The notes under the pieces were generated by a model. That model made no database searches and was not told the origin of the DNA. It saw only the letters and a program-made list of their open reading frames with translations. A DNA stretch of 5,004 bases from a candidate division SR1 bacterium (GTDB taxonomy: Bacteria; Patescibacteriota; Gracilibacteria; Absconditabacterales; Absconditicoccaceae), in assembly GCA_007116275.1 (NCBI GenBank), contig SKIU01000094.1, positions 1 to 5,004 of the forward strand, in the 5' to 3' direction. Both the position numbers and the translations under genes were made by a program. Positions 1-5,004 of this stretch are shown piece by piece; within the stretch, counting starts at the first letter, position 1, and each line of letters begins with the position of its first letter.

Positions 1-53
1 GCGTTACTTCTGTCAAAAAGTCGACTAAAAAGAAAAAATCTCGTAAAAAATAG
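1..53 (+). CDS. C-terminal tail of an unidentified protein (partial, 5' end outside window)
   Basis: The frame starting at base 3 reads VTSVKKSTKKKKSRKK and stops at TAG (51-53). Only the last 16 residues are visible. They form a strongly basic Lys/Ser/Thr tail of the kind found on nucleic-acid-binding proteins such as HU-like proteins, topoisomerases or ribosomal proteins. The family cannot be told from this. The other two plus frames here are less convincing: one stops at TAA (26-28) and the third has no recognisable sequence. The gene converges on dtd, with 20 bases between the two stop codons. Its TAG stop fits the UGA-recoded code seen in the rest of the window. Confidence 0.55.
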   Translation, partial: VTSVKKSTKKKKSRKK

Positions 54-67
54 AATCCACAAGGATT
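45..67 (-). terminator. weak candidate intrinsic terminator of dtd
   Basis: Read on the minus strand just after the dtd stop, AATCC-TTGT-GGATT forms a 5-bp stem with a 4-base loop (54-67). It is followed three bases later by six T residues (bases 45-50). The stem is short, and the T-run overlaps the end of the converging gene, so this is a plausible but weak terminator. Confidence 0.35.
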
Positions 68-73
68 TACCGT

Positions 74-571
74 TTACACATCCCACACATAATTAATCGG
101 CCCCATCGTCACCGCACTCACTTCCATCATCGCAGCAAATTTTCCTGTCTGCACCTTCCATCACGCATCACGCAAACCCTGCACAAAATAATCATATATC
201 GGCTCTGCATCAGATGCAGAAGCACTATCAGAAAAACTCATCTTGTTCCCTTTCTTATTTTTGGCATAGAGCGTAAAATTTGAAATCACCATAATCTCCC
301 CACCAACAGCATCTAATGTCGCATCCAAACGCCCTACATCATCTTTTAACCACCTCATATTTCTTATCTTTTCCACTAATAGATCAATCTTATTTTTCCA
401 AGAAACCGCTGTATCGCTGTCACGTTGCAACGTTGAAACATCTGATGTATGCACCCCAAAATATACAACAATCCCTCTCCCTATCTTGCGACTTTCGGCT
501 TGTAGCTTTCAACTGCTTTCCTCCGGAAAGCGTACCTCAGCTCTCTCCACCGCCTGCACAACTAAACGCAT
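74..571 (-). CDS. dtd: D-aminoacyl-tRNA deacylase (DTD), two UGA-Gly codons
   Basis: This is a 165-residue protein that hydrolyses D-amino acids (and mischarged glycine) from tRNA in the cytoplasm, a translation proofreading step. The N-terminus MRLVVQAVERAEV matches the family start MRAVVQRVsrAsV. The family motif S-[QN]-F-T-L appears as SNFTLYA (residues 97-103). The C-terminal TGKF (142-145) and the catalytic Gly-cisPro pair (G157-P158) are present. UGA codons at 509-511 (residue 21) and 161-163 (residue 137) must be read as Gly. Without the second one the TGKF...GP end would be lost. The start ATG (569-571) is fixed by family alignment; no Shine-Dalgarno is visible. Two features are odd: an expanded first hairpin near residues 16-29, and T-M-G-P where the family usually has N-D-G-P. 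The protein is about 20 residues longer than the E. coli enzyme. It appears to stand alone, not in an operon. Confidence 0.93.
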
Positions 572-627
572 TAATCAACGACATAAAATAATAAAGTCAT
601 TCTGAGCGTAGTGAAACAAAGCGAAGA

Positions 628-655
628 ATCCAGGAAAATTTTTCTTACCCTGGAT
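628..655. repeat. inverted repeat (ATCCAGG / CCTGGAT)
   Basis: A perfect 7-bp stem (628-634 with 649-655) encloses a 14-base AT-rich loop. It lies where the left half of the GTCATTCTGAGCG repeat turns back on itself (GAATCCAGG...CCTGGATCC), so it is probably the apex of a first, shorter palindrome. Confidence 0.6.
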
Positions 656-667
656 CCTTCACTGCTG

Positions 668-682
668 CAGGCAGGCTGAAAA
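668..682. repeat. 15-base direct repeat, copy 1 (CAGGCAGGCTGAAAA)
   Basis: This is identical to bases 757-771. It lies inside the composite palindromic repeat, next to a CTGCTGCAGG sequence. Confidence 0.75.
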
Positions 683-748
683 TCACGTATTAACAAGGTA
701 ATTACACCTAGCCAATCCATAGTAAACAATCCATCCGCAAAGCGCCTG

Positions 749-765
749 ACTGCCGTCAGGCAGGC
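749..765. repeat. 17-base cassette ACTGCCGTCAGGCAGGC, copy 1
   Basis: This is an exact match to bases 1257-1273, which lie inside a different palindromic repeat. CTGCC and GGCAG pair around a GTCA loop, making a compact self-complementary unit. It overlaps the second copy of the 15-base direct repeat (757-771). Confidence 0.75.
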
Positions 766-771
766 TGAAAA
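757..771. repeat. 15-base direct repeat, copy 2 (CAGGCAGGCTGAAAA)
   Basis: This is identical to bases 668-682, 89 bases away. It shares its first nine bases with the end of the 17-base cassette. Confidence 0.75.
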
Positions 772-786
772 GACTGCTCTGACTAA

Positions 787-834
787 GCTAGTGTGTCGGA
801 CCAACGCGCAGGTTTGGTCTGACTAGCGTTTTTT
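787..834 (+). terminator. strong hairpin plus T-run (terminator-like)
   Basis: On the plus strand GCTAG (787-791) pairs with CTAGC (823-827). After a TGTG bulge, TCGGACCAA (796-804) pairs with TTGGTCTGA (814-822), including one G-U pair. Six T residues follow at 829-834. The shape is that of an intrinsic terminator, but no plus-strand gene lies upstream inside the repeat region. It may serve an unseen small RNA, be a remnant of a mobile element, or act only as a folded element. Confidence 0.45.
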
Positions 835-969
835 GTTACTTTCGCTGTGAGCGAAGCGAGGAAGTGCCCTTGGGGTATTGGGGCGATGCCAAAAAGTAAA
901 GGAAGTAATAATAAATTAAGATCCTTCGCTATCGCTCAGGATGACAGTATAAAATCATTCAAATTTTAG

Positions 970-1161
970 TTACTTCTTCTTCGTCCTAAAAACACTATAT
1001 ATCATCAACAATGGCGCTATTACAAACCTCTGCCGCGTAGGCTTCGTCCACAAAAGAGCAGGGTAGTCCTTAAAAACTGTCTGCAAAAAAATCCCAAACT
1101 TGTTGTTTGGATCATCCTTATTCCACGGAAATCTGATAAAATCCCACAAAAACGAAAACAT
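970..1161 (-). CDS. hypothetical 63-residue protein
   Basis: I do not recognise this gene. The ORF runs from ATG (1159-1161) to TAA and has no in-frame TGA. The protein is rich in Trp, Phe and basic residues. It starts MFSFLWDFIRFPWN, has a mid-section FGIFLQTVFKDYPALLW, then a basic stretch and a hydrophobic segment around residues 46-58 (RFVIAPLLMIYSVF) before a RTKKK end. Such a profile suits a small membrane-associated protein, but this is inference. An in-frame TAG ten bases upstream of the ATG fixes the earliest start, and no Shine-Dalgarno is visible. The composition differs from the flanking repeats and the C-terminus is well formed, which favours a real gene. It lies between two palindromic repeats with no operon partner. 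Confidence 0.5.
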   Translation of the reverse strand: MFSFLWDFIRFPWNKDDPNNKFGIFLQTVFKDYPALLWTKPTRQRFVIAPLLMIYSVFRTKKK

Positions 1162-1189
1162 TAATATATACTAAGAGATAATAACATAT

Positions 1190-1294
1190 GTCATCTCGAC
1201 CGAAATGAACGTAGTGAATGAAGTGGAGAGATCTCCTCAATAAAATGAGATCCCTAACTGCCGTCAGGCAGGCCTCGACCCTACTCGGGATGAC
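1190..1294. repeat. second palindromic intergenic repeat (GTCATCTCGACCGA type)
   Basis: The left end GTCATCTCGA (1190-1199) matches the reverse complement of the right end TCGGGATGAC (1285-1294) at 9 of 10 positions. An inner pair, GATCTC and GAGATC (1230-1252 region), forms the apex. The overall pattern resembles the dispersed GTCATCTCGACCGAAGCGAAGTGGAGAGATCTC palindrome, with an extra 17-base cassette interrupting the right arm. It ends four bases from the TAG of the TIM-barrel gene, so it could fold at the 3' end of that transcript. Confidence 0.6.
1257..1273. repeat. 17-base cassette ACTGCCGTCAGGCAGGC, copy 2
   Basis: This is an exact second copy of bases 749-765. Here it interrupts the right arm of the GTCATCTCGA repeat, between CCCTA and CTCGACCCTACTCGGG. 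That position suggests insertion into a pre-existing palindrome. Confidence 0.75.
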
Positions 1295-1298
1295 GGAA

Positions 1299-2099
1299 CT
1301 ATTCTTCTTTCAAATCTTCGTAGTTTTTTTTGTAATATTCCCTTGCCTGCGTCAATATAGTAAGTACCTTATCTCCATCTGCAAGATCTTTTTTATCAAG
1401 CACGATTTTAGTACTAAAGTAACGATCATAACCTGTGGATTTGAGCTTCTTCAAAAAAGCTGGCAACTTAAGAACCCCATCTCCAGGCAACACGTGTCAT
1501 TTACCCAGTTTTGTCTTATCTGAAAAATATATAACCGATGTATACGGAACAAACTGTGCCAATTTTCTCATAAAATCATCTTCAAACGCATCAGAATCAA
1601 GATTGGCAACATCCAATCCAAGATAACTTCCATGCTTTTTGATAATCTCTACCACATTTGCAAATCTATATTTTGGGATAGGAAGCGCAAACAAATTGGC
1701 ATCTTCAGGGTTAATAATACTAAACTTTATCTGTGGATATTCATCTCTCAACCTTTCCAGATTATCGGAAAGATATGAATACGCCTTCAGATTAAATATT
1801 TTAGGAGCATTAATTGCTATAGTATCTGCACCTATTGACTCACAAATATCTAGTGCTTTATGCATTTCTTTTATATTGATACTTTCACTGGTTTGTACTA
1901 CCTTCACTGGCATTTCATGTTTCGTAACCAATTTCTTTACATACGATGTATTCCATGAATCAAAATTTTTCCATAACGCAAGATCGACACCGTCATATCC
2001 AGCATCTTTTGCCATCTGAAAAACAAGATCCAATCCATACGAAGAAAGGCTGTCAGAGCTCAGTAAAAACAATGGTTCTACCTTTTTTTTCTTAGACAT
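1299..2099 (-). CDS. sugar-phosphate isomerase/epimerase-like TIM-barrel protein, one UGA-Gly codon
   Basis: This 266-residue protein resembles the xylose-isomerase-like TIM barrel (AP endonuclease 2 superfamily), which binds sugars or sugar phosphates, usually with a divalent metal. Early segments AKDAGYDGVDLALW (30-43) and CESIGADTIAIN (86-97) match the family's GfDGVEl and A..lGa..i strands. The late segment KLGKGHVLPGDG (197-208) matches its H..pGeG loop, and GYDRYFS (223-229) its final strand. The UGA at 1497-1499 is Gly201, one residue before His202; stopping there would cut off strand 8. Candidate ligands E132, D163 and H202 are visible. The usual final-strand Glu (SLEV) is replaced by Lys (STKI, K231), and the usual His of HlkD by Tyr (Y191). 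The protein may therefore have lost or changed its chemistry. The substrate is unknown. It is transcribed alone, probably from the promoter at 2187-2216. Confidence 0.8.
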
Positions 2100-2115
2100 G
2101 TATAATCTATCACGA

Positions 2116-2131
2116 GGAGTAACATAACTCC
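2116..2131 (-). promoter_or_regulatory. small hairpin in the 5' leader of the TIM-barrel gene
   Basis: GGAGT (minus strand) pairs with ACTCC around a six-base loop, about 17 bases upstream of the ATG. If the promoter at 2187-2216 is used, this lies in the leader RNA, and its GGAG would be sequestered. The GGAG is in any case too far from the start to act as a normal ribosome binding site. Confidence 0.25.
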
Positions 2132-2186
2132 ACTAAAATACAAAACAAATCTTACAATAATAACCTACAAGATCTGTACGCTATCT

Positions 2187-2216
2187 ATTATATACTATTT
2201 ACCCCCCAAAATGCAA
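2187..2216 (-). promoter_or_regulatory. sigma-70-type promoter for the TIM-barrel gene
   Basis: On the minus strand, TTGCAT (2211-2216) and a perfect TATAAT (2187-2192) are separated by 18 bases. Transcription would begin near base 2180 and give a leader of about 80 bases before the ATG at 2099. It lies in the 159-base gap after the EEP gene, so the TIM-barrel gene probably has its own transcript. The GGGGGG run in the spacer stands out in an AT-rich setting. Confidence 0.55.
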
Positions 2217-2258
2217 ATTTTTATACATATAATCACGTCCATAAGGATATAAATACTA

Positions 2259-3218
2259 TTATGGCGATAGAGTAAAATAATAGCCCCTATGATCAGATCA
2301 CGGAACGACAACTTGCTCTATAGGTCAGATCACATCACTATCTGATGAGAAAACATAGTCTATATGAGACCAAAACAACGGAAACCAAGCAAGACGCCAA
2401 GAGAACAAAACAGGAAAACCTCTTGTCATATCATACATATCTTTAGCATCTACAAACTCCTTATAAAACCTAGACCATGGAGACACATTAAGATCTCACA
2501 CAAGAAGAGTAGTCCCATCATCCCTCGTAGATGCATACTGCAAAATATTATCAGCGACTACAGCCAGCTGTTTATTTCTCATGCGATAGTTAGCAGGAGA
2601 TATTGGCGAGCTCGTATGCACAAGATAAACATAATACAAACTATCAGGTAGATCCATGCTAAAATAACCATACCTCCAAGATCATTGGACGAAGTCATCA
2701 GAAAGATCATCAATAGGAAATTTACTAAATACCATACTCCCTACAAACATCCTTGACCAACTCGTACGGTTCACATAAGGATATTCTTTTTCCAAAAAAG
2801 GCTTAAGATTTTCATCATGATGGTCAGCAAACTCTACAAACATAACAACAGCAGGTTCATACTCCTGTATCATAGTAATCAATCCACTATAATTATAATT
2901 TTTTTTACTAATATTAGCATATAAGACACCTACACCATCTTCTTGCTCAACGCTAGGAGCTTCAATACCATAAAAAGATGTAAAATGATTAAAATAATAC
3001 AGAAAAAAGGCTATATGAAGAACGATCAACACTACAGATCACCAGCGACGAACAAAATATATTTTTGCCAACAGGTATCACACAAGAAAAAGATGTAATA
3101 CAAGCATATAAGGCAAAAAACTAATAGCCAATTCAAAAATATACCACTGCGGAAATACTATAGTTCCAAGTCCCAGAAAGAATAGAGCACACGATATATA
3201 CACAACAAACCACTTCAT
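2259..3218 (-). CDS. membrane-anchored endonuclease/exonuclease/phosphatase (EEP) family protein, six UGA-Gly codons
   Basis: This is a 319-residue protein when TGA is read as Gly at residues 47, 60, 179, 241, 298 and 307. The N-terminus has about three hydrophobic segments (roughly 2-22, 30-50, 60-78). An EEP phosphodiesterase domain follows. Its active-site set is complete: N102 in VLYANIS, E129 in MFVEF, H201 in LVHTS, G241-D242-L243-N244 (GDLN), D287 in HIDYVF, and S308-D309-H310. The GDLN glycine and the Gly before SDH are both UGA codons. The family cleaves phosphodiesters in nucleic acids, inositol phosphates or lipids using Mg2+. The layout of transmembrane helices plus EEP domain resembles YafD-like proteins. 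The substrate is unknown, and the domain may face either side of the membrane. The start ATG is supported by AGGA six bases upstream. It is the third gene after lemA and htpX, 21 bases behind htpX. Confidence 0.88.
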
Positions 3219-3224
3219 CGATAT

Positions 3225-3228
3225 TCCT
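3225..3228 (-). promoter_or_regulatory. ribosome binding site of the EEP gene
   Basis: AGGA on the minus strand lies six bases before the ATG at 3216-3218, inside the 21-base gap after the htpX stop. It fixes the start, which the standard-code reading would place 186 bases downstream. It is the only clear Shine-Dalgarno I see among the genes of this window. Confidence 0.55.
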
Positions 3229-3239
3229 AGTTAAATAAA

Positions 3240-4160
3240 CTAATAACTTTCCAACGCTTTGATTCTGTCCTCTATAGGCGGATGTGTCGCCAATAATGTA
3301 CTAAAAAATCACGGTTTCTTAGCCTTCAAAGGACTTTCGATACACATCGCTGCCATTGTATCCTGTTTGATCTTTTCTATTCTCGGATTAACGCTTATTT
3401 TCTGGAGAGCAGATATCATAGCATATTTATCTTTGGTTAAAGATACAGCTCCGGCATCAGCAAGAAATTCTCTTTTTCTTGAAAGTGCGAGTCTAATAAG
3501 CGGATATACAAGATATCATAAGATCAATAACAACAATCCGATCAGTGGAATCATATTAGCTTTTCCATCTCTGGATCCGCCACGCATCCTTATCAAAATA
3601 TGTCATAAGATACTCACAACACCTACAAACACCACAATAATAATCATCAACAACGAATCCTTATTGATAATATGCGTCAATTCATGAGCAGCAACAGCTT
3701 CTATTTCTGCTTTATTGAGTTTATTTATCAATCATCTAGAAAACACAACCCGAGCATTGTCTGCATTCCATCCTAGTGCAAAAGCATTCATACTATCATC
3801 TTCTATGATACCAATCTTGGGAATAAATAATCATCTAGATATACAAAGATTTTCCACGATATTGTACAGTTCTGGAACTTCTTTTCTCGTAATAGGTTTC
3901 GCTCCAGCAAAAGCAAAAATCATCTGTCTATGAAAGAAAAATGATATAATTCCCCATACCAATATAATCGGCCCCAATACAAGAAACACATCATTAGCAA
4001 GTAACAAGGACTCAGCCATCGATAACTGCTGTCCATCTTGTGAAAAAACAAATCGTAATGCTATCACCACAAATATCCACAACAATATAGGAAACGATAA
4101 GAGCAGAAAAATACTCCTGAGAGAATTTTCCCACATCGAACTTTGAATACCTTTGTACAT
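3240..4160 (-). CDS. htpX: HtpX-type membrane zinc metalloprotease (M48), five UGA-Gly codons
   Basis: This is a 306-residue member of peptidase family M48B, which degrades misfolded membrane proteins; E. coli HtpX has 293 residues. Two N-terminal membrane segments (about 14-38 and 56-77) precede the catalytic domain. The zinc motif HELTH is at 159-163, and the third ligand is E231 in SRKREFLAD (227-235). Two more hydrophobic segments (about 170-190 and 203-224) lie between them. The family end motif ATHPPIEDRI is at 291-300. UGA-Gly codons fall at residues 110, 143, 186, 215 and 284; under the standard code the gene is cut into fragments with HELTH separated from E231. The stop is TAG (3240-3242). 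The ATG at 4158-4160 lies 27 bases after lemA, with no proper Shine-Dalgarno. M48 proteases next to lemA are a known conserved pairing. Confidence 0.95.
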
Positions 4161-4187
4161 CCTATAGATATAATATAAATAGAAACC

Positions 4188-4817
4188 TTAGAAGGTAACT
4201 TTTGGTACTGCTTTTTCATTTTCGGCAGTCGCGAAGAACTCTCTATACTTGAATCACAACAATCCCGCTATCAAGTTAGTAGGAAACGATTCTATAGTAG
4301 AGTTGTATTCATTGATCGCCGAGTTGAAAAATCTTCTTGCAGCAGCAATTTTATTTTCTATATCAGATAACTCATTTTGCAATTGCAAGAAATTCTGATT
4401 AGCTTTCAAATCAGGATAACTTTCTGACACTGCAAACAAACTCTTCAAAGCTCCACTAAGCATATTGTCAGCCTCAAGTTTTTCATTTTGTGACCCTGCA
4501 GACAAAAACTTCGTTCTCGCCTCAGTAAGATTTTGTAAAGTTTCCTTTTCATGTGTAGCATATCATTTAACCGTATTAACAAGATTTTCGATAAGATCAA
4601 ACCTGAGTTTCATCTGCACATCGACATCTGCAAAGGCATTGTTGATATTATTCTTCAGTTTAACCAAACTATTATACTTTATGATCACATAAAGAACAAT
4701 AATTCAAGCAATAATAGCTATCCATGCTCAGATCGACAATGATCAAGCACTTTCAGCAACCCCAGCAGTAGCGCTTACATCAGCAGCTTCTGTAGGCAAT
4801 GTAGTTTCAGTTTCCAT
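4188..4817 (-). CDS. lemA: LemA family protein, five UGA-Gly codons
   Basis: This 209-residue protein has an acidic N-terminal stretch METETTLPTEAAD, one membrane segment (about 29-46, AWIAIIAG...VLYVII), then the LemA helical domain. Family hallmarks are YNSLVKLKNNINNAFADVDV (48-67), LIENLVNTVKGYATHEKETL (75-94), YPDLKAN, ENKIAAARRFFN, FPTNLIAGLLGF and a C-terminal PKVTF. UGA-Gly codons are residues 25, 30, 38, 85 and one near the C-terminus (4254-4256). The VKGYA glycine and the C-terminal one are family-conserved. LemA proteins are membrane-anchored and of unclear biochemistry, often next to M48 proteases. I chose the ATG at 4815-4817 because the family starts shortly before its single membrane helix. 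An in-frame GTG farther upstream (4938-4940) would add two unlikely hydrophobic segments. It is the first gene of the lemA-htpX-EEP unit. Confidence 0.93.
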
Positions 4818-4957
4818 GATAGTTATAATATATAATAAAAAACACAATCCTACGATATGAATATAGAGTAGAAAATCAAGTACTGCTACACTTGCATATA
4901 TAGATAAAATATGTATCATAATCGACGATATATTTACCATATTATAACAACATTATT
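4818..4957. promoter_or_regulatory. divergent lemA/miaB promoter region
   Basis: This 140-base, very AT-rich spacer separates two divergent genes, so it must hold promoters for both. On the plus strand TATAAC (4943-4948) precedes miaB. On the minus strand TATAAT overlaps the same bases (4941-4946), and further TATATT/TATAAC hexamers lie directly before the lemA ATG. I see no convincing -35 element on either strand and no clear Shine-Dalgarno for either gene, so exact promoters are not assigned. Confidence 0.4.
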
Positions 4958-5004
4958 ATGAAGTTCCACATACTTATCTTCGGATGTCAGATGAATTATT
5001 CTGA
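4958..5004 (+). CDS. miaB: tRNA-2-methylthio-N6-dimethylallyladenosine synthase-like protein (partial, first 15 codons)
   Basis: The visible start reads MKFHILIFGCQMNYS. The GCQMN sequence right after a short beta strand is the hallmark N-terminus of MiaB-type methylthiotransferases (UPF0004 domain). Its cysteine (Cys10) is the first ligand of the auxiliary iron-sulfur cluster. The next, incomplete codon begins GA, consistent with the family's NxxD/E continuation. MiaB is a radical-SAM enzyme that adds a methylthio group to i6A37 in tRNAs reading UNN codons. RimO and MtaB share this domain, but QMN favours MiaB. The gene runs off the right edge and is divergent from lemA. Confidence 0.8.
   Translation, partial: MKFHILIFGCQMNYS

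Larger units (their letters stand above)
596..945. repeat. composite palindromic intergenic repeat with inverted GTCATTCTGAGCG ends
   Basis: The left end GTCATTCTGAGCG (596-608) matches the reverse complement of the right end CGCTCAGGATGAC (933-945) at 12 of 13 positions. The left side continues GTAGTGAAACAAAGCGAAGAATCC and the right side carries ATCCTTCGCTATCGCTCAGG. Both resemble the GTCATTCTGAGCGAAGCGAAGAATCC family of dispersed intergenic palindromes seen in many bacterial genomes (recalled, not searched). No transposase is present, so this is either a MITE/REP-like element or two elements that happen to face each other. The 350-base span is larger than one such palindrome usually is, which favours a composite. 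Confidence 0.55.
572..969. other. gene-free region built largely of palindromic repeat material
   Basis: No ORF here looks like a protein; open frames that cross it simply translate the repeats. It contains the inverted-ended repeat 596-945, the ATCCAGG hairpin, a hairpin plus T-run at 787-834, a 15-base direct repeat, and a GC-richer segment around 836-895 with a short TTACTTT...AAAGTAA inversion. Composition is visibly more GC-rich than the flanking genes. Confidence 0.7.

Noticed and set aside
161..454. Selenocysteine as an explanation for the TGA codons
   Set aside because: There are 19 TGAs in five unrelated families at Gly positions and no SECIS-like requirement. Sec would occur singly at catalytic Cys positions.
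571..804. 77-residue minus-strand ORF upstream of dtd
   Set aside because: It translates the palindromic repeats (it includes the reading of GAAGAATCC and CTGAGCG motifs) and has no protein-like pattern.
596..1294. CRISPR array in the repeat-rich region
   Set aside because: The repeats are palindromic, unequally spaced and of different sequence; there are no regular repeat-spacer units.
1639..2019. 126-residue plus-strand ORF
   Set aside because: It is antisense to the TIM-barrel gene and shows no recognisable family pattern.
2364..2651. 95-residue basic plus-strand ORF
   Set aside because: It is antisense to the EEP catalytic domain, which carries GDLN and SDH motifs on the minus strand.
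2682..3032. EEP, htpX, lemA and dtd as frameshifted or nonsense pseudogenes
   Set aside because: Every interruption is a TGA, never TAA or TAG, and the frame never shifts. Reading TGA as Gly restores complete conserved domains, so recoding explains the breaks better than decay.
3259..3687. 142-residue plus-strand ORF
   Set aside because: It lies antisense inside htpX, whose family motifs (HELTH, ATHPPIEDRI) are unambiguous on the other strand.
4818..4940. Upstream extension of lemA from a GTG at 4938-4940
   Set aside because: It would add two hydrophobic segments not found in LemA proteins. The ATG at 4815-4817 gives the normal family layout.

Overview
The window comes from an AT-rich genome that reads UGA as glycine (translation table 25). 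This code is known from Absconditabacteria (SR1) and Gracilibacteria in the Candidate Phyla Radiation. With the standard code, five genes break at TGA codons. When TGA is read as Gly, each break closes in frame into a full-length protein of a recognisable family. I count 19 such codons. Several sit at family-conserved glycines, for example the Gly of the GDLN motif in the phosphatase and the Gly of VKGYA in LemA. No gene here ends in TGA; all stops are TAA or TAG. I cannot choose between the two phyla from this window.

Left part, 1-1300. The lysine-rich tail of a plus-strand gene (1-53) converges on a complete dtd gene (D-aminoacyl-tRNA deacylase, minus strand, 74-571). Bases 572-969 hold no gene. 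They carry a palindromic intergenic repeat with inverted GTCATTCTGAGCG-type ends, small internal repeats and a strong hairpin followed by a T-run. A 63-residue orphan ORF follows (970-1161, minus), then a second palindromic repeat of a related but different family (1190-1294).

Middle, 1299-2258. A sugar-phosphate isomerase/epimerase-like TIM-barrel protein lies on the minus strand. It has a good sigma-70-type promoter about 90-115 bp upstream.

Right part, 2259-5004. A tight minus-strand cluster is transcribed in the order lemA, htpX, then a membrane-anchored endonuclease/exonuclease/phosphatase (EEP) protein, with gaps of 27 and 21 bases. LemA (one membrane segment plus a helical domain) and HtpX (membrane zinc protease) are a pairing known from many bacteria. 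The EEP gene looks like a third member of the unit, and the theme is probably envelope quality control or envelope lipid/nucleotide chemistry. Divergently, at the right edge, the first 15 codons of a miaB-like tRNA methylthiotransferase begin.

I found no CRISPR array, tRNA, rRNA or transposase. The main points of interest are the recoded UGA codons, the three-gene membrane cluster and the nested intergenic palindromes.
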